Assembly (NCBI RefSeq): GCF_026210795.1
Contig: NC_089432.1
Coordinates: 4,712,001 to 4,776,000, forward strand
Reading direction: 5' to 3'
DNA length: 64,000 nucleotides
From: Rhizophagus irregularis
Lineage: Eukaryota > Glomeromycota > Glomeromycetes > Glomerales > Glomeraceae
Shown here one piece after another: positions 25,601 to 35,193 of this stretch. The notes under the pieces were generated by a model that saw only the letters and a list, made by a program, of their open reading frames with translations, was not told the DNA's origin and ran no database searches. A program made the translations under genes and the position numbers. How positions within the stretch are numbered: the stretch's first letter is position 1; every line of letters begins with the position of its first letter.

Positions 25601-27579
25601 TTCTAATTTCTTTATTTAAAAAATTATTAAATAATATAGGGGGTAAGTTATTTATTTATTACTTTTTGTTATAATATTTACATATAATTTAAACTATCTA
25701 ATTTCTTTATTTAAAAAATTATTTTGTAATTTATTTTAGTTGGTAAGTCATAAGTTATTTATTTAATTCTATTATTACTTATTATTATATAATTTAAACT
25801 ATCTAATTTCTTTATTTAAAAAATTATTAAATAATATATAGGGGGTAAGTTATTTATTTAATTCTATTATTACTTATTGTTATAATATTTACATATAATT
25901 TAAACTATCTAATTTCTTTATTTAAAAAATCATTTCGTAGATGGTAAGTTATTTATTTAATTCTATTATTACTTATTGTTATAATATTTACATATAATTT
26001 AAACTATCTAATTTCTTTATTTAAAAAATTATTATGATCTAGCTTGTAAGTATCTCTATTGTTATATATTATATAATATTTATTTGTTAATTGAATTCTT
26101 TTATTTAAAAATTATCTGTTACTTTAGTTGGTAAGTTGTAAATTATAGGTTATTATATGTATTTATCCAAAAACTAAGACTTACATTACATTACATTAAA
26201 TTCCTATTTAAATTTTAGAGTAAGTAATAATTTATTTTAGTGTAAATTATAATACAATCTATAATATAATTTTAATTATTTAAATTTATAGATTTGGAAA
26301 AAGTGGAAATACAATTATAGATGATTTTATTCTTGAAAACAAATTAAGATGGATTCCTTATAACAAATTTAAAAATGTTGAATATCTTAATGAAGGAGGA
26401 TTTGGTACTATATACAAAGCTATTTGGTTAAAGAATAATGAAGATGAAAAAGAAGTAATTCTTAAATGTCACAAGAATTTAAATGAAAATTTAAGTGAAT
26501 TTTTAAAAGAAGTATGATAGATTGATAGTATATTATTTTTTATTTTCATAATTTATATTAATAAATTTTTATTAATTTTGTAGTGGGACTATTATAAGAA
26601 TTGTTTAAATTCATCATATGAAATTGTAAATTTTTATGGATTTACAGAAGATCCAAATATTTTAAAATATATAGTAGTAATGCTTTATGCAAATAATGGT
26701 AATTTAAGAGAAAATTTAACAAGAATAGTCGAAAATAATTGGAATGAAAAATTATGTATGTTGTACAGAATTATTTCTGGACTTAATAAGATACATGGAG
26801 AAAATCTTATTCATTGTGATTTTCATGATGGTAATATTTTAAATCATAATTTTTATGAAACTTATATTAGTGATTTAGGATTATGTCAACCTGTAAAATC
26901 ATTTTTGAAAAAGCATGATATTTATGGTGTTATACCATTTATGGCTCCTGAAGTTTTAAGAGGCAAATCTTATACTCTAGCTAGTGATATATACAGTCTT
27001 TCTATGATTATGTGGGAATTTACATCTGGAATACCACCATTTAATAATAGAGCACATGACATTCAACTTAGTTTAAGTATTTGTAGAGGTGAACGTCCTG
27101 AAATTCTTGAAAATACTCCACAATGTTATGTAGATTTAATGAAAAAATGTTGGAATGAAGATCCATTAAAAAGACCATCTGCTAAAAAAGTATTAAAAAT
27201 TATTGAGAATTGGCTTATCCATTCTGATTATGATGAAGTTAATGAAGAATTAAAAAGCAACATTATGGAATTTATAAGTGCACCAATTGGGCAGCATAAC
27301 AATCTTGTTACTAAATCTCATCCTAAAGCATGTTATACAAGTCGTTTACTTGATTTTACTAGTAAAGAATTGAATGAAATTCTCAAAATTGAAGATTCAC
27401 AAGCTAGTATAAAAGCAAATGAAATGCTAGTAAGTGAAGATTTGAATGATTGTATAATTAAGGATTTGGGGTCATTAGGTATGTATTATGATATATAAAA
27501 GAATTAATCTTGCAAATTATTTATGTAAAATTAATTTTATTTAATATTTAATTTAGATATTAAAACAGATGAAAATTAA
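22674..27579 (+). CDS. TKL-like protein kinase, non-RD, with intron-array 5' region
   Basis: The catalytic part is certain. Exons are 26292-26511, 26584-27478 and 27557-27579, the last ending at TAA. They encode LRWIPYNKF, the glycine loop EGGFGTIYKAIW, the beta-3 lysine in VILKCHKN, HCDFHDGNIL, SDLGLC and MAPEV. The catalytic-loop Arg before Asp is Cys, so this is a non-RD kinase; other key residues are present. A read-through of the last intron would instead end at 27498. The 5' part is inferred: an ATG at 22674 opens a 19-nt exon (MDQRIK) ending in AAAG before GTACAT at 22693. Between this and 26292 lies only the tandem intron-like array (separate entry). Unlike the kinase at 6865-9289 there is no Cys-rich N-terminal block; the exon starting at 26292 begins FGKSGNTIIDDF, matching the segment just after that block. 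Whether the 5' exon joins in frame depends on which array junctions are used. Confidence 0.75.
22795..26290 (+). repeat. tandem array of ~36 intron-like units
   Basis: About 35 head-to-tail units of ~70-120 bp, most near 100 bp. A typical unit reads GTAAGTTATTTATTTAATTC, then ATTATTACTTATTGTTATAA, a segment with TTTACATATAATTTAAAC, TATCTAATTTCTTTATTT, and an end in TATAG, CGTAG or ACAG. That is a canonical 5' splice site, a CTAAT branch-point match, a pyrimidine tract and a 3' splice site. Between AG and the next GTAAG there are 3 nt in 32 of the 36 junctions I counted (ATG, ATT, GGG, GGT, GTA, AAA, GGA, TTG, CTT). There are 2 nt (GA) in two, at about 23963 and 24551. There is none at 24361, and 1 nt at about 26220. 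The array lies wholly between the proposed first exon and the first catalytic exon of the kinase gene. It is either an intron amplified together with a codon-sized exon, or a minisatellite derived from an intron. Confidence 0.9.
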
Positions 27580-27676
27580 CTAATCATTGTTTGTTTTTAA
27601 AAAAAATTTATAGTTTTTTTTAAGTGATATTTGATATTATACATTTAAAAGAAATTGTTCTTTATTTATTCTTTTT

Positions 27677-27750
27677 AGATTTATTTAAACACTAAGACTA
27701 GAGTAGTAAAATATTTTACAAGTTTCTTAGTTTGTAATTTAAATAAATCT
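27677..27750. repeat. ~75-bp palindromic interspersed repeat, copy B
   Basis: Reads AGATTTATTTAAACACTAAG ... TAATTTAAATAAATCT, the near-perfect palindrome also seen at 6726-6802, here about 100 bp after the stop codon of the second kinase gene. It is in the opposite orientation to copies C and D. The position behind both kinase genes suggests it is part of, or attracted to, their 3' ends. Confidence 0.75.
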
Positions 27751-28433
27751 TTTTTTTTTAACTTTTCCAATTATGAGATATAAATTATCAAAAATAATAA
27801 TATAAAACCATTTCCAATGATAATGTATAGGCCAACAGCCTAACACTAGCCATTTGATCTGTTTGATCACATGTTCATACATAGCTCTGCATAATTCTGG
27901 CCAAACCTGTCTGGAAAATGTCCTTCTATAAATTTTGTTTTACAAACAGTTCTATGAAAATGGCAGTGATTTGTGTATATATTGATAAACAAATTACAAT
28001 GATAAATTATCACGTATGTGACAATAAAGAGCCAACTATACAGTATTAAGAGTTTTGCAGGTAAACTTTTATTTTCACTAATTTAATGTAACTTATATAT
28101 ATTATAATATCCGAATGGAAGTTATTTGTTATTTGAATATCAAGAAATTGATGTTCAATAAATTAAAATTATTATTCCCCTTAGCCGATCATGACGGCCA
28201 TTGAGTAGTAATATCTCTCGAGTTTAACGTTATAAATTATAAAATACTTCCTGATTTAACAATAACATATAAAGGGTAGAGTGGGATCCTAAAATATACG
28301 AAGAATGAACAAAGATTGTATGTTTCTTGTTTGTTAAATAACGGCCTTAAATAGCTTTGATTCACTCATTAAGAATATTATTTTATTTTTCATTGTTTTA
28401 TCTATACGAAGGGAGGGAATTTCTTTATTACGA
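27751..28433. other. spacer
   Basis: No coding region is recognised here. The sequence is A+T-rich with no obvious repeats apart from scattered short palindromes. Confidence 0.4.
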
Positions 28434-28667
28434 ATGAGAAATTTTTTGTTTAGAAAATTTTATTATTCAATGGATTTTTTAATGAATGATTTTCCTTGGC
28501 GAAGCGAAGGACAATACAGTCAAACTCTGATATACCAATATTTCTGGATCTATGAAAGAATAGTTATATCAAATTATATCGATATTTATGAAAAAATAAA
28601 TAATATATCATATAGTTTATCTAGATTTTATCACGAATTAAGCTATAAAGCTATTTTTAAGATGTAG
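28434..28667 (+). CDS. hypothetical 77-codon reading frame
   Basis: Begins MRNFLFRKFYYSMDFLMNDF and is rich in Tyr, Ile and Phe. No domain, signal peptide or zinc motif is recognised, and no good splice signals extend it. It lies in a stretch (28434-29670) with several protein-like pieces, so it may be one exon of a decayed gene. The chance of it being non-coding is considerable. Confidence 0.2.
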   Translation: MRNFLFRKFYYSMDFLMNDFPWRSEGQYSQTLIYQYFWIYERIVISNYIDIYEKINNISYSLSRFYHELSYKAIFKM

Positions 28668-29577
28668 CAGATTAAAAAATGTTCCCAAACTATTTAAAAC
28701 TATTTACTGTTAGAAATAAACAATAAAAATTCTATTGATTCAGATTTTCTTGGTCTAATGTATGATTGTGATTTAACGAATATTAAAGATAGTAAAAATT
28801 ATACACTTCATCCCTAATCTCTTATGACTGTACAACTTAATTCTGAGTACAAACAAGAAAATATGTATAGAGATTTTTTCTATACAAAATATTTATTTTG
28901 TTAACATATGGTAAATCATCAGATGATTAAGCTATTCGGTTACGTCGGATCTTTTATTATTATCTTTTTTTATAGTAAAGAGACTCTTCTCTATTATTAA
29001 ATTTTATTTACTTATGCATTATTTATTGATTTATTGATTCATTTTCATGTTTTTTTTATGTAGTTTTAAATTAACGTTTCTATTAGATAAATAGAATATT
29101 TTTCAATTTTTATATTTTATGAAAAATAAATAATGTTTAATTTGTTTTATATAGAGACTTTTAAAAAGGAAATATTCTTAGTTATATAGTATACAATGGT
29201 GTTCTTTATTGACATCTCCATATATAAGACGTGATGGATCTTCAAGACGGTTGGTTAATAACATTTTGTAATCAAGTCAATAGAATGCAAATTCAAAAGT
29301 AAAAAATTTCTTTTAACTTACGCAACTCCATAATGAAGTGTGGGATAATTACGACTGTATTTCCAATATTATTTTATACCAAATTGTAAATGACCAAAGT
29401 TATGATATAAACGCCATTAATATCACATACTTGACGTTCAAATTGAAATTTGAACCATTACCCAATGAGGGGAGCTATACACCAAAATAGATTATGAATT
29501 AACCCATAATAATTTTACGAATAAAATTGTAATACAATTTCTTAGGTTTGACGTTAGTTTGTATCCGTAATTAGAGC

Positions 29578-29672
29578 CACTGAAATTAGATAATTGTGAA
29601 AATGTTGTACACAACACTTTTGAGTTGATTTCCTTGTTACCTACTTTAAGAGATTTTGCACTATTTATTCTT
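29578..29672 (+). pseudogene. possible LRR/F-box gene relic
   Basis: A short plus-strand frame reads PLKLDNCENVVHNTFELISL, then LPTLRDFALF. This is reminiscent of a leucine-rich repeat from the large F-box/LRR families of these fungi. Upstream, 28750-28830 has a protein-like piece (CDLTNIKDSKNYTLHP) ended by a stop. Frames are broken in between. Assignment rests on composition and spacing only. Confidence 0.25.
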
Positions 29673-29977
29673 TAAAATGATGATATAATATTCCTCATAT
29701 TGTCGTATATAAAATTGCTCGTCAATAAGTCGAACCAATCTCCTTAAACTGCATATTTGATAATTTTATAATTTTTTTAGTATTCAAATTGAAAAAATCG
29801 CACGGTTTTACAACTACTGATGTTAGCTGTGCAACTTTATTTAATAATTTTAATATAATTTAGTATTGTTATTACATTATTACTAATATTAATAATACAT
29901 CATGTATGGATAATAAAAAAATCATATTGAAAATTTTGAGGTTAATAATCTAATTTAATAAATCATGAAAATGAAAG

Positions 29978-30238
29978 TTTACTTACACCAATCATGAATA
30001 AACTCATAATCCAGTTTCGTTACTCCCATAAATTTTTCTGAAACAGAATAAACAGGATAGTTATACTTTTCTCCACAAATTATCCTTTCGAGATTATCAA
30101 TTCGATTATTTAATATAAGAATCTTGTTTCTAAGATCACTTATGTCTTCTTGTAAGACTTCATTCTTTCTAATTAGCTTACGAATGATGTAACTTAATTC
30201 TTCATTAGACTCATAAGTAATTATATACGGGGTTAGGC
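29978..30238 (-). pseudogene. fragment of a coiled-coil protein
   Basis: A minus-strand frame of about 80 codons ends at TAA 29978-29980 (FIHDWCK at its end). It contains a heptad-like stretch (LSYIIRKLIRKNEVLQEDIS, then LRNKILILNNRIDNLE) typical of a short coiled coil. At the upstream side the frame runs on without an ATG. A separate ATG at 30263-30265 (MAKKSSQINA) is in another frame and stops after ten codons. It is therefore either a truncated gene or an exon whose start I cannot place. The family is not recognised. Confidence 0.4.
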
Positions 30239-30265
30239 ATTGATTTGTGAAGATTTTTTAGCCAT

Positions 30266-31350
30266 GGACGGATTATTAAAATACGCATATTTTTAGTAGT
30301 TTATCTGATTATATATATACTTTATAGTTTATATATACATAAGAATAATTAAAATAAGTATAATCAACTATTTAACCTATTTAACACGTAATACTTATGC
30401 TGATCTAACAATTTGTAAAAACTAAAAAACTATTTTAATATATTTTTTACGCGATAAATGTGCAAATCACATAATGATCAGAGGCTAAAAAATTAATTTG
30501 CGTATTTTTTCTGATTTTCTGAAATAAGGCAATTTTGCGTACTAAACTTATATAAAAACCCCATGACGAATAAATTTGAAAGTCACCTTACCTCTTTATA
30601 TATCAACCGTTTTATATAATTTCTTTTGTTTATTTTCATTTTTACAACCCATTTTATAATCTTTGTTAAATTTTTTTTTTTTTTTTACGTTAAAGATTTT
30701 TAAAGATTTTTTTTTAAACATACATTTAGTTATTCATAATATAATATGGTCAACTATAATAAGCTTACTATATTTATATTTTTTAGTCACAATGCTGGAA
30801 AAATTCATACCGTCATGAGTGTTACATTATTTTAAAATGTCAAATCTTAGGATCCAGCATGAACTTTTCAGGGCCGGAATCATGATAATGTTGGCTAGTA
30901 TTTAAAAAGGCAATGAAACTCTAGCCGGCACTATCTAAAAAGGAAAGATCTACATGAATTTTTTGGCTGCTAAACTCAAATCTATGTATTTTTCAGGGTT
31001 CTAGACCTATAAATTATTAATCAAGATTCCTGTCACTATTAATAATTGATTAATTGGCTATATTTAATCAAATATTATTACAAATTCATTAAGTATTTCT
31101 CCTGTAATTAAAATTTATGGGTTTTTATTTATTAGTTTACCTTTATTTAATCAAGTAATCTGCATTTATAAAATGTGAATCAAACATCTGTTATTAAATT
31201 TTAATTACTTTCTCTTGAAATGAATATAAAAACTTTATATCATGTCATTCATTTTAATTATTTTATAGTACATTTGTAATTGTTTTATTTATATAATTAT
31301 ATTATTATTTTGATAATTATATCTAATAATTGGAAAATTTATAAAAAAAA
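30266..31350. other. AT-rich spacer
   Basis: No gene, RNA or defined repeat can be supported in this stretch. Confidence 0.4.
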
Positions 31351-31422
31351 AGATTTATTTAGATTACAAACTAAGAAACTTGCAAAAATATTTACTACTT
31401 TAGTCTTAGTGTTTAAATAATT
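31351..31422. repeat. ~75-bp palindromic interspersed repeat, copy C
   Basis: Reads AGATTTATTTAGATTACAAA, then CTAAGAAACTTGC, a TTTACTACTTTAGTC core and TTAGTGTTTAAATAATTCT. It is the same palindrome as at 6726, 27677 and 31487, and it lies only 65 bp from copy D in the same orientation. Confidence 0.7.
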
Positions 31423-31486
31423 CTAAGTAAAATAAAAAGGAGAATATAAATATTTAATACTTGGATAAACTATAAAAAAAAAAAGG

Positions 31487-31670
31487 AATTATTTAAATTA
31501 CAAACTAAGAATCTTGTAAAATTATTTTTACTACTCTAGCCTTAGTGTTTAAATAAATCTAAGCAACAATTTCTGTTAGATGCATCATGACATCAAATAT
31601 CATTTAAAAAAAACTATAAATTCTTATAAAAATACAAATAATTAGTTATTTTTTATGGTATCAACATATC
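31487..31670 (-). pseudogene. footprint of a kinase-gene 3' end
   Basis: On the minus strand this segment resembles the stretch following the last exon of the kinase gene at 22674-27579, in the same order. First comes AATAACTAATTATTTGT (compare AATTAACTAATCATTGTTTG), then AATTTATAGTTTTTTTTAA, then GATATTTGAT, then AGAAATTGTT, then the ~75-bp palindrome (copy D, 31487-31560). The coding part upstream is not recognisable. It marks a third, otherwise lost, kinase copy or a duplicated 3' UTR. Confidence 0.6.
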
Positions 31671-32713
31671 AACAAGGTCTTCAATATAAATAGAGGCGAA
31701 TAATAGCAAAATAGCAATATAATAGACTGATGTCCACAAGTGTACTAATCAAACTAAGTTATATTAATTTAATATTTTAATGGACCTACCACCCTAAGAG
31801 TCTAAGACAATAAATTATCACGTCATTTTAATATATTAATTCACATTACTGTTTATATTAAGATTAGAATAAAATAAATTTCATTAATTTTAACAATGCA
31901 TGGTGATTTAACATTATTATGATGTAATAAAATGATCATGATAAAGAAAATGTGTCTTCGCGGTACAGTAATTACAGTAATTATAGCCGATTACAAGTTT
32001 TGAACTACCATTTATTCTCTTATCAATCCGAATTTTCCTGTAATCATATCAATAATCAAATTATCTGATAAATTTCCGAATTTCTTTCTAGGTAGTTTTC
32101 ATTTATTATATCATTTGTATGATTCTTTGCCGAAGCCTAGATTCTGGGAAAAAAATACCAATAACATCTTCCTCCGGCCTGCTTTTCTCTCATGGAAGTA
32201 CGCCTCCAGCACTTGTACCTTCATATTTTTAATCTCATTGCGCAGTTGCAGATTAGCCATAATTTTAAGACGTTAAGCTTACTTTTAACCCGATGATTGA
32301 TCTCCTCTTCATGATTGCAAATAGAAGAAGAATATCAGAAGTAATTGCTTTGTAGTCGGTATCAGATTCCTGAAAAGAAACAGAATCTTGTGTCTGTGTC
32401 TCTTTACCAGTAACATATACGCCGGGGATTTGTAAAAATTTTCCGTTATCCTAAGCATCTGATCACTATACTAAATTACTTGTGCAAGAAAAAAAAAAGA
32501 TCAGTAATGCATACTGCAATTAAAACTTCGCACATGCGTTTAAAAATTCGAAATAAAGCTTTTTATTATATTTTTGTAAGATAATACATGATAAATAAGC
32601 TGGTTTGAAATGTTGATATCTGTTATTCAATCTTTAAACTTTATATTGAGGATCAAGCATCAAATACTATAAAATTTCTTCTTGGGAATTTAAAATAAAA
32701 TGAATTAAAAGAA
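31671..32713. other. spacer with one short reading frame
   Basis: Mostly non-coding. A 48-codon minus-strand frame at 32112-32258 begins MANLQLRNEIKNMKVQVLEA and has a higher G+C content than its surroundings. It may be a remnant of a host or transposon gene but is too short to assign. Confidence 0.3.
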
Positions 32714-32889
32714 CTATTCAACGAAATGGTCTAGATTGTTTGCAATTTCTACTGTGCTTTGTTCTTGGTTTATCAATCTTACAACTACTTGGTTGTTAAA
32801 AGTGATTTCGTAATTTGTAGGATAATTGATGATAAAGTCCCCGAACGGATTATTATGGAGAAATACTGGCGCCACTGGTCTATTTCTGG
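32714..32889 (-). pseudogene. 3' half of a small host ORF split by the retrotransposon
   Basis: The minus-strand frame reads RNRPVAPVFLHNNPFGDFII and on through QVVVRLINQEQSTVEIANNL to a TAG at 32714-32716. Its 5' half lies 10.9 kb away at 43784-43986. When the 4-bp target duplication CTGG is counted once, the frame crosses the junction without a shift (..DVT then RNRP..). The uninterrupted protein would be about 120 aa. I do not recognise its family. Confidence 0.7.
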
Positions 32890-33492
32890 TGTAATGCCGT
32901 AGTATATCTAGTAAATTTATTAATTGTGAGGCGCAGTATTATATTTAGTCTTAGTGTATAAAATTTTAACTTATTTTTATTTTTATTTTAATTGGACCGA
33001 GAAGTCGTTAAACTAATAATCACATGGATTAAGGTAATTGGTCCGTGATGACCTTAAACTATTAGTCACGAGATTTAAGGATAAATGAAGATCCGAAAGA
33101 TACTAAATTGAATGAAATCAAGTGATCTGAGATGTCAAGTGAGTAATTTGTTGATCACTACGTTAATATTATAAATCATAATTCAGGAGTTTATGATGAT
33201 CAAATGGATACAAAATTAAGATAATGGAAATACTTTAAAACAATGGAAATACTTTAATAATTTAAATCCATGAATTGAAATTATGAATTTAGTTACACAA
33301 GAACAAACATAAAAGGGCGTGAAGATCACCTTTTGAGAGAAAAGGAGACGAATTTTGTTATGAATTATTTATTTTATCATTTAATGTTATTAAACCAAGC
33401 ATATTATTGTATTTATTTATATTATTAATAAAGAGTCATTTTGTTAATACCTGAGGTGGCAAACATAATTCTCTATGGGCTCAGGTGTTACA
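32890..33492 (+). repeat. 5' LTR
   Basis: Starts TGTAATGCCGTAG and ends GGGCTCAGGTGTTACA (TG...CA). An AATAAA polyadenylation-type signal lies near 33430. It matches the 3' LTR base for base as far as I could compare by eye. Confidence 0.95.
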
Positions 33493-33494
33493 AG

Positions 33495-33512
33495 TGGTGC
33501 ATGCTCCGAGAA
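33495..33512 (+). other. primer-binding site
   Basis: Three bases after the LTR end begins TGGTGCATGCTCCGAG. Its complement, CTCGGAGCATGCACCA, has the form of a tRNA 3' end: T-stem CTCGG, acceptor strand AGCATGC, discriminator A, CCA. This predicts a primer tRNA starting GCATGCT. A related tRNA-Gly-like sequence starting GCATGTT lies near the element's 3' end. Confidence 0.7.
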
Positions 33513-34343
33513 AGGAAAAGTGATCATCCTCACATGATCACTGCAGGTTATAAGTACAGGATCTCTGAGAAAAGAAAATGATCACCCCACGTGATCATTA
33601 GAAGTTACAAATAAAGGATCGACGAAGTTAAGGAATTATAAAATTAAAAGTTCTAAGTCTTGGTTGGAAAGAATTTAAGGTGTATTGATGTTAAATTTTA
33701 ATAAAATAAAGTCAAATATTTTAAAGGATACGTGAAAATAATGGTTACCAATGTAAAAAGTATTAATTTGGGTAAGTATGACCATAAATGTATGAAGAAA
33801 TAATGTTAAAAACTAAATTTTTGATCTAACTTGACCACCGGCTGATAAGTCAATGAAAAATTATTATTATAATAATTTTCATACATATGAACCAAATATG
33901 TATGGTAGTAATTGATTATCAAGGGAAATGCGAGGCTAATCAAGTTAGAAGGGGTTTAATAAAATATTGTAAATAAGTTCCATGAATTAAGGATTAAAAA
34001 TAATTTTTATAAATAATTGAGGTTAAGTTAAGGATAAAAAAAAGTGTACCCAAAAACCGACACTATAAATACGATGGTAGGGTAATTCTGTGTGAACTCA
34101 ATTGAGGTTTTCTGTGTGATCAATTGAGAATAGTTCTGTGTGAGCTTTTTCTGTGTGAACTCAATTGAGGTATTCTGTGTGATCAATTGAGAATAGTTCT
34201 GTGTGAACTTCCAAAAACAATTCTGTGAGGGTACCCAAGAAGAATCATGATTAACGTTAACGAAAATAAAAATAATATTTGCTGGACAAATATATTCAAG
34301 GAAAGTTATAAAAAGGTGAGGAATTCGATCTCTCACCCATAAA
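33513..34343 (+). other. retrotransposon leader with internal direct repeat
   Basis: Untranslated region between the primer-binding site and the first ORF. It holds two 63-bp direct copies at 34086-34148 and 34149-34211 (phrases TCTGTGTGAACTCAATTGAG and TGTGATCAATTGAGAATAGT). Nearer the primer-binding site are related phrases around GTGATCATCCTCACATGATC. These could be packaging or dimerisation signals; this is inference from position. Confidence 0.6.
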
Positions 34344-35027
34344 ATGGAATACAAAATCAATTTAACAAAAGAGGATTCAGAAAAATATTTGTGTAAAGGA
34401 AAAGGAATTAAATTAAAAATTTATAATGAAGATAATAAGGCCATCAGTCTAAAGACCATCTATGATGTTAGACCACCCAAAAAGAAAAAAAAGAGATGTT
34501 TGACCTGTGATGATAGAGAACATGTGAAAAGGACCAAAAGTGAGAATAAAGTGGAAAGATTTATAAATGAATTGTTGACACCGGTAAATGTGGAAGACCT
34601 ATTGATACCAGAAATACAAAATGTAGAAATTCATGATGTTGAAAAATTAGTAGAAAGATACATCAGTCTTGGAAATACAAATGGTAAAAACATCTTAATA
34701 TGGTACAATATTGGACAAATTTTTGAACGAGAAATTAAAGCAAGAATAAATCAAACAAAGCCAGACCAGACAGCTAGAGAAGAATTATATGATGAAATGA
34801 TGGAATTTATAGTTAATGAAAGTACTGATGAAAAACAAAAGAAGAAGGAAGCATTAAGGAAAAGGATGCAAGGAGCTATAAAAATATATAAACTTTTTAC
34901 TGAAATTGGTCAAGATAAGATATATAGAGTAAAGGAAACATTTGTAACGACTATTATAAAATTGACAAATCCGGAAATACAACAAATAATCGGACAAATC
35001 AAATATGGATTCACACTCCAACCTTAG
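34344..35027 (+). CDS. retrotransposon accessory ORF (227 aa)
   Basis: Starts MEYKINLTKEDSEKYLCKGK. It carries a lysine-rich patch (RPPKKKKKRCLTC) that could be a nuclear-localisation or nucleic-acid-binding element with a CLTCDDREH half zinc motif. It is followed by a helical, charged domain. It lies between leader and gag, in a frame different from gag, 166 bp upstream. Ty3-type elements normally have no such ORF. I recognise no family; it may be a captured gene or a split-off part of gag. Confidence 0.7.
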   Translation: MEYKINLTKEDSEKYLCKGKGIKLKIYNEDNKAISLKTIYDVRPPKKKKKRCLTCDDREHVKRTKSENKVERFINELLTPVNVEDLLIPEIQNVEIHDVEKLVERYISLGNTNGKNILIWYNIGQIFEREIKARINQTKPDQTAREELYDEMMEFIVNESTDEKQKKKEALRKRMQGAIKIYKLFTEIGQDKIYRVKETFVTTIIKLTNPEIQQIIGQIKYGFTLQP

Positions 35028-35193
35028 GTTGGGAATTTTAAGGAAAAATATAAATTTATTTGTACAAACCTGTAAACTACCATACTCAGTAATGAACAAA
35101 TGAGGTAAAGGCAAGCCCAGTATAGGTCAAATAAAATATAAAAGAAGGATAAAAAGTAAAAGACGTGAAAATTTTTAGAGAATTTTATTAAAA

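Noticed and set aside
22798-26080. CRISPR array
   Set aside because: There are no unique spacers of fixed length. The variable parts are 0-3 nt and the host is eukaryotic.
22795-26290. Centromere or telomere-like satellite as explanation for the tandem array
   Set aside because: Unit borders coincide with intact splice signals and a branch-point match, and the array sits exactly between kinase exons, so an intron origin explains more.
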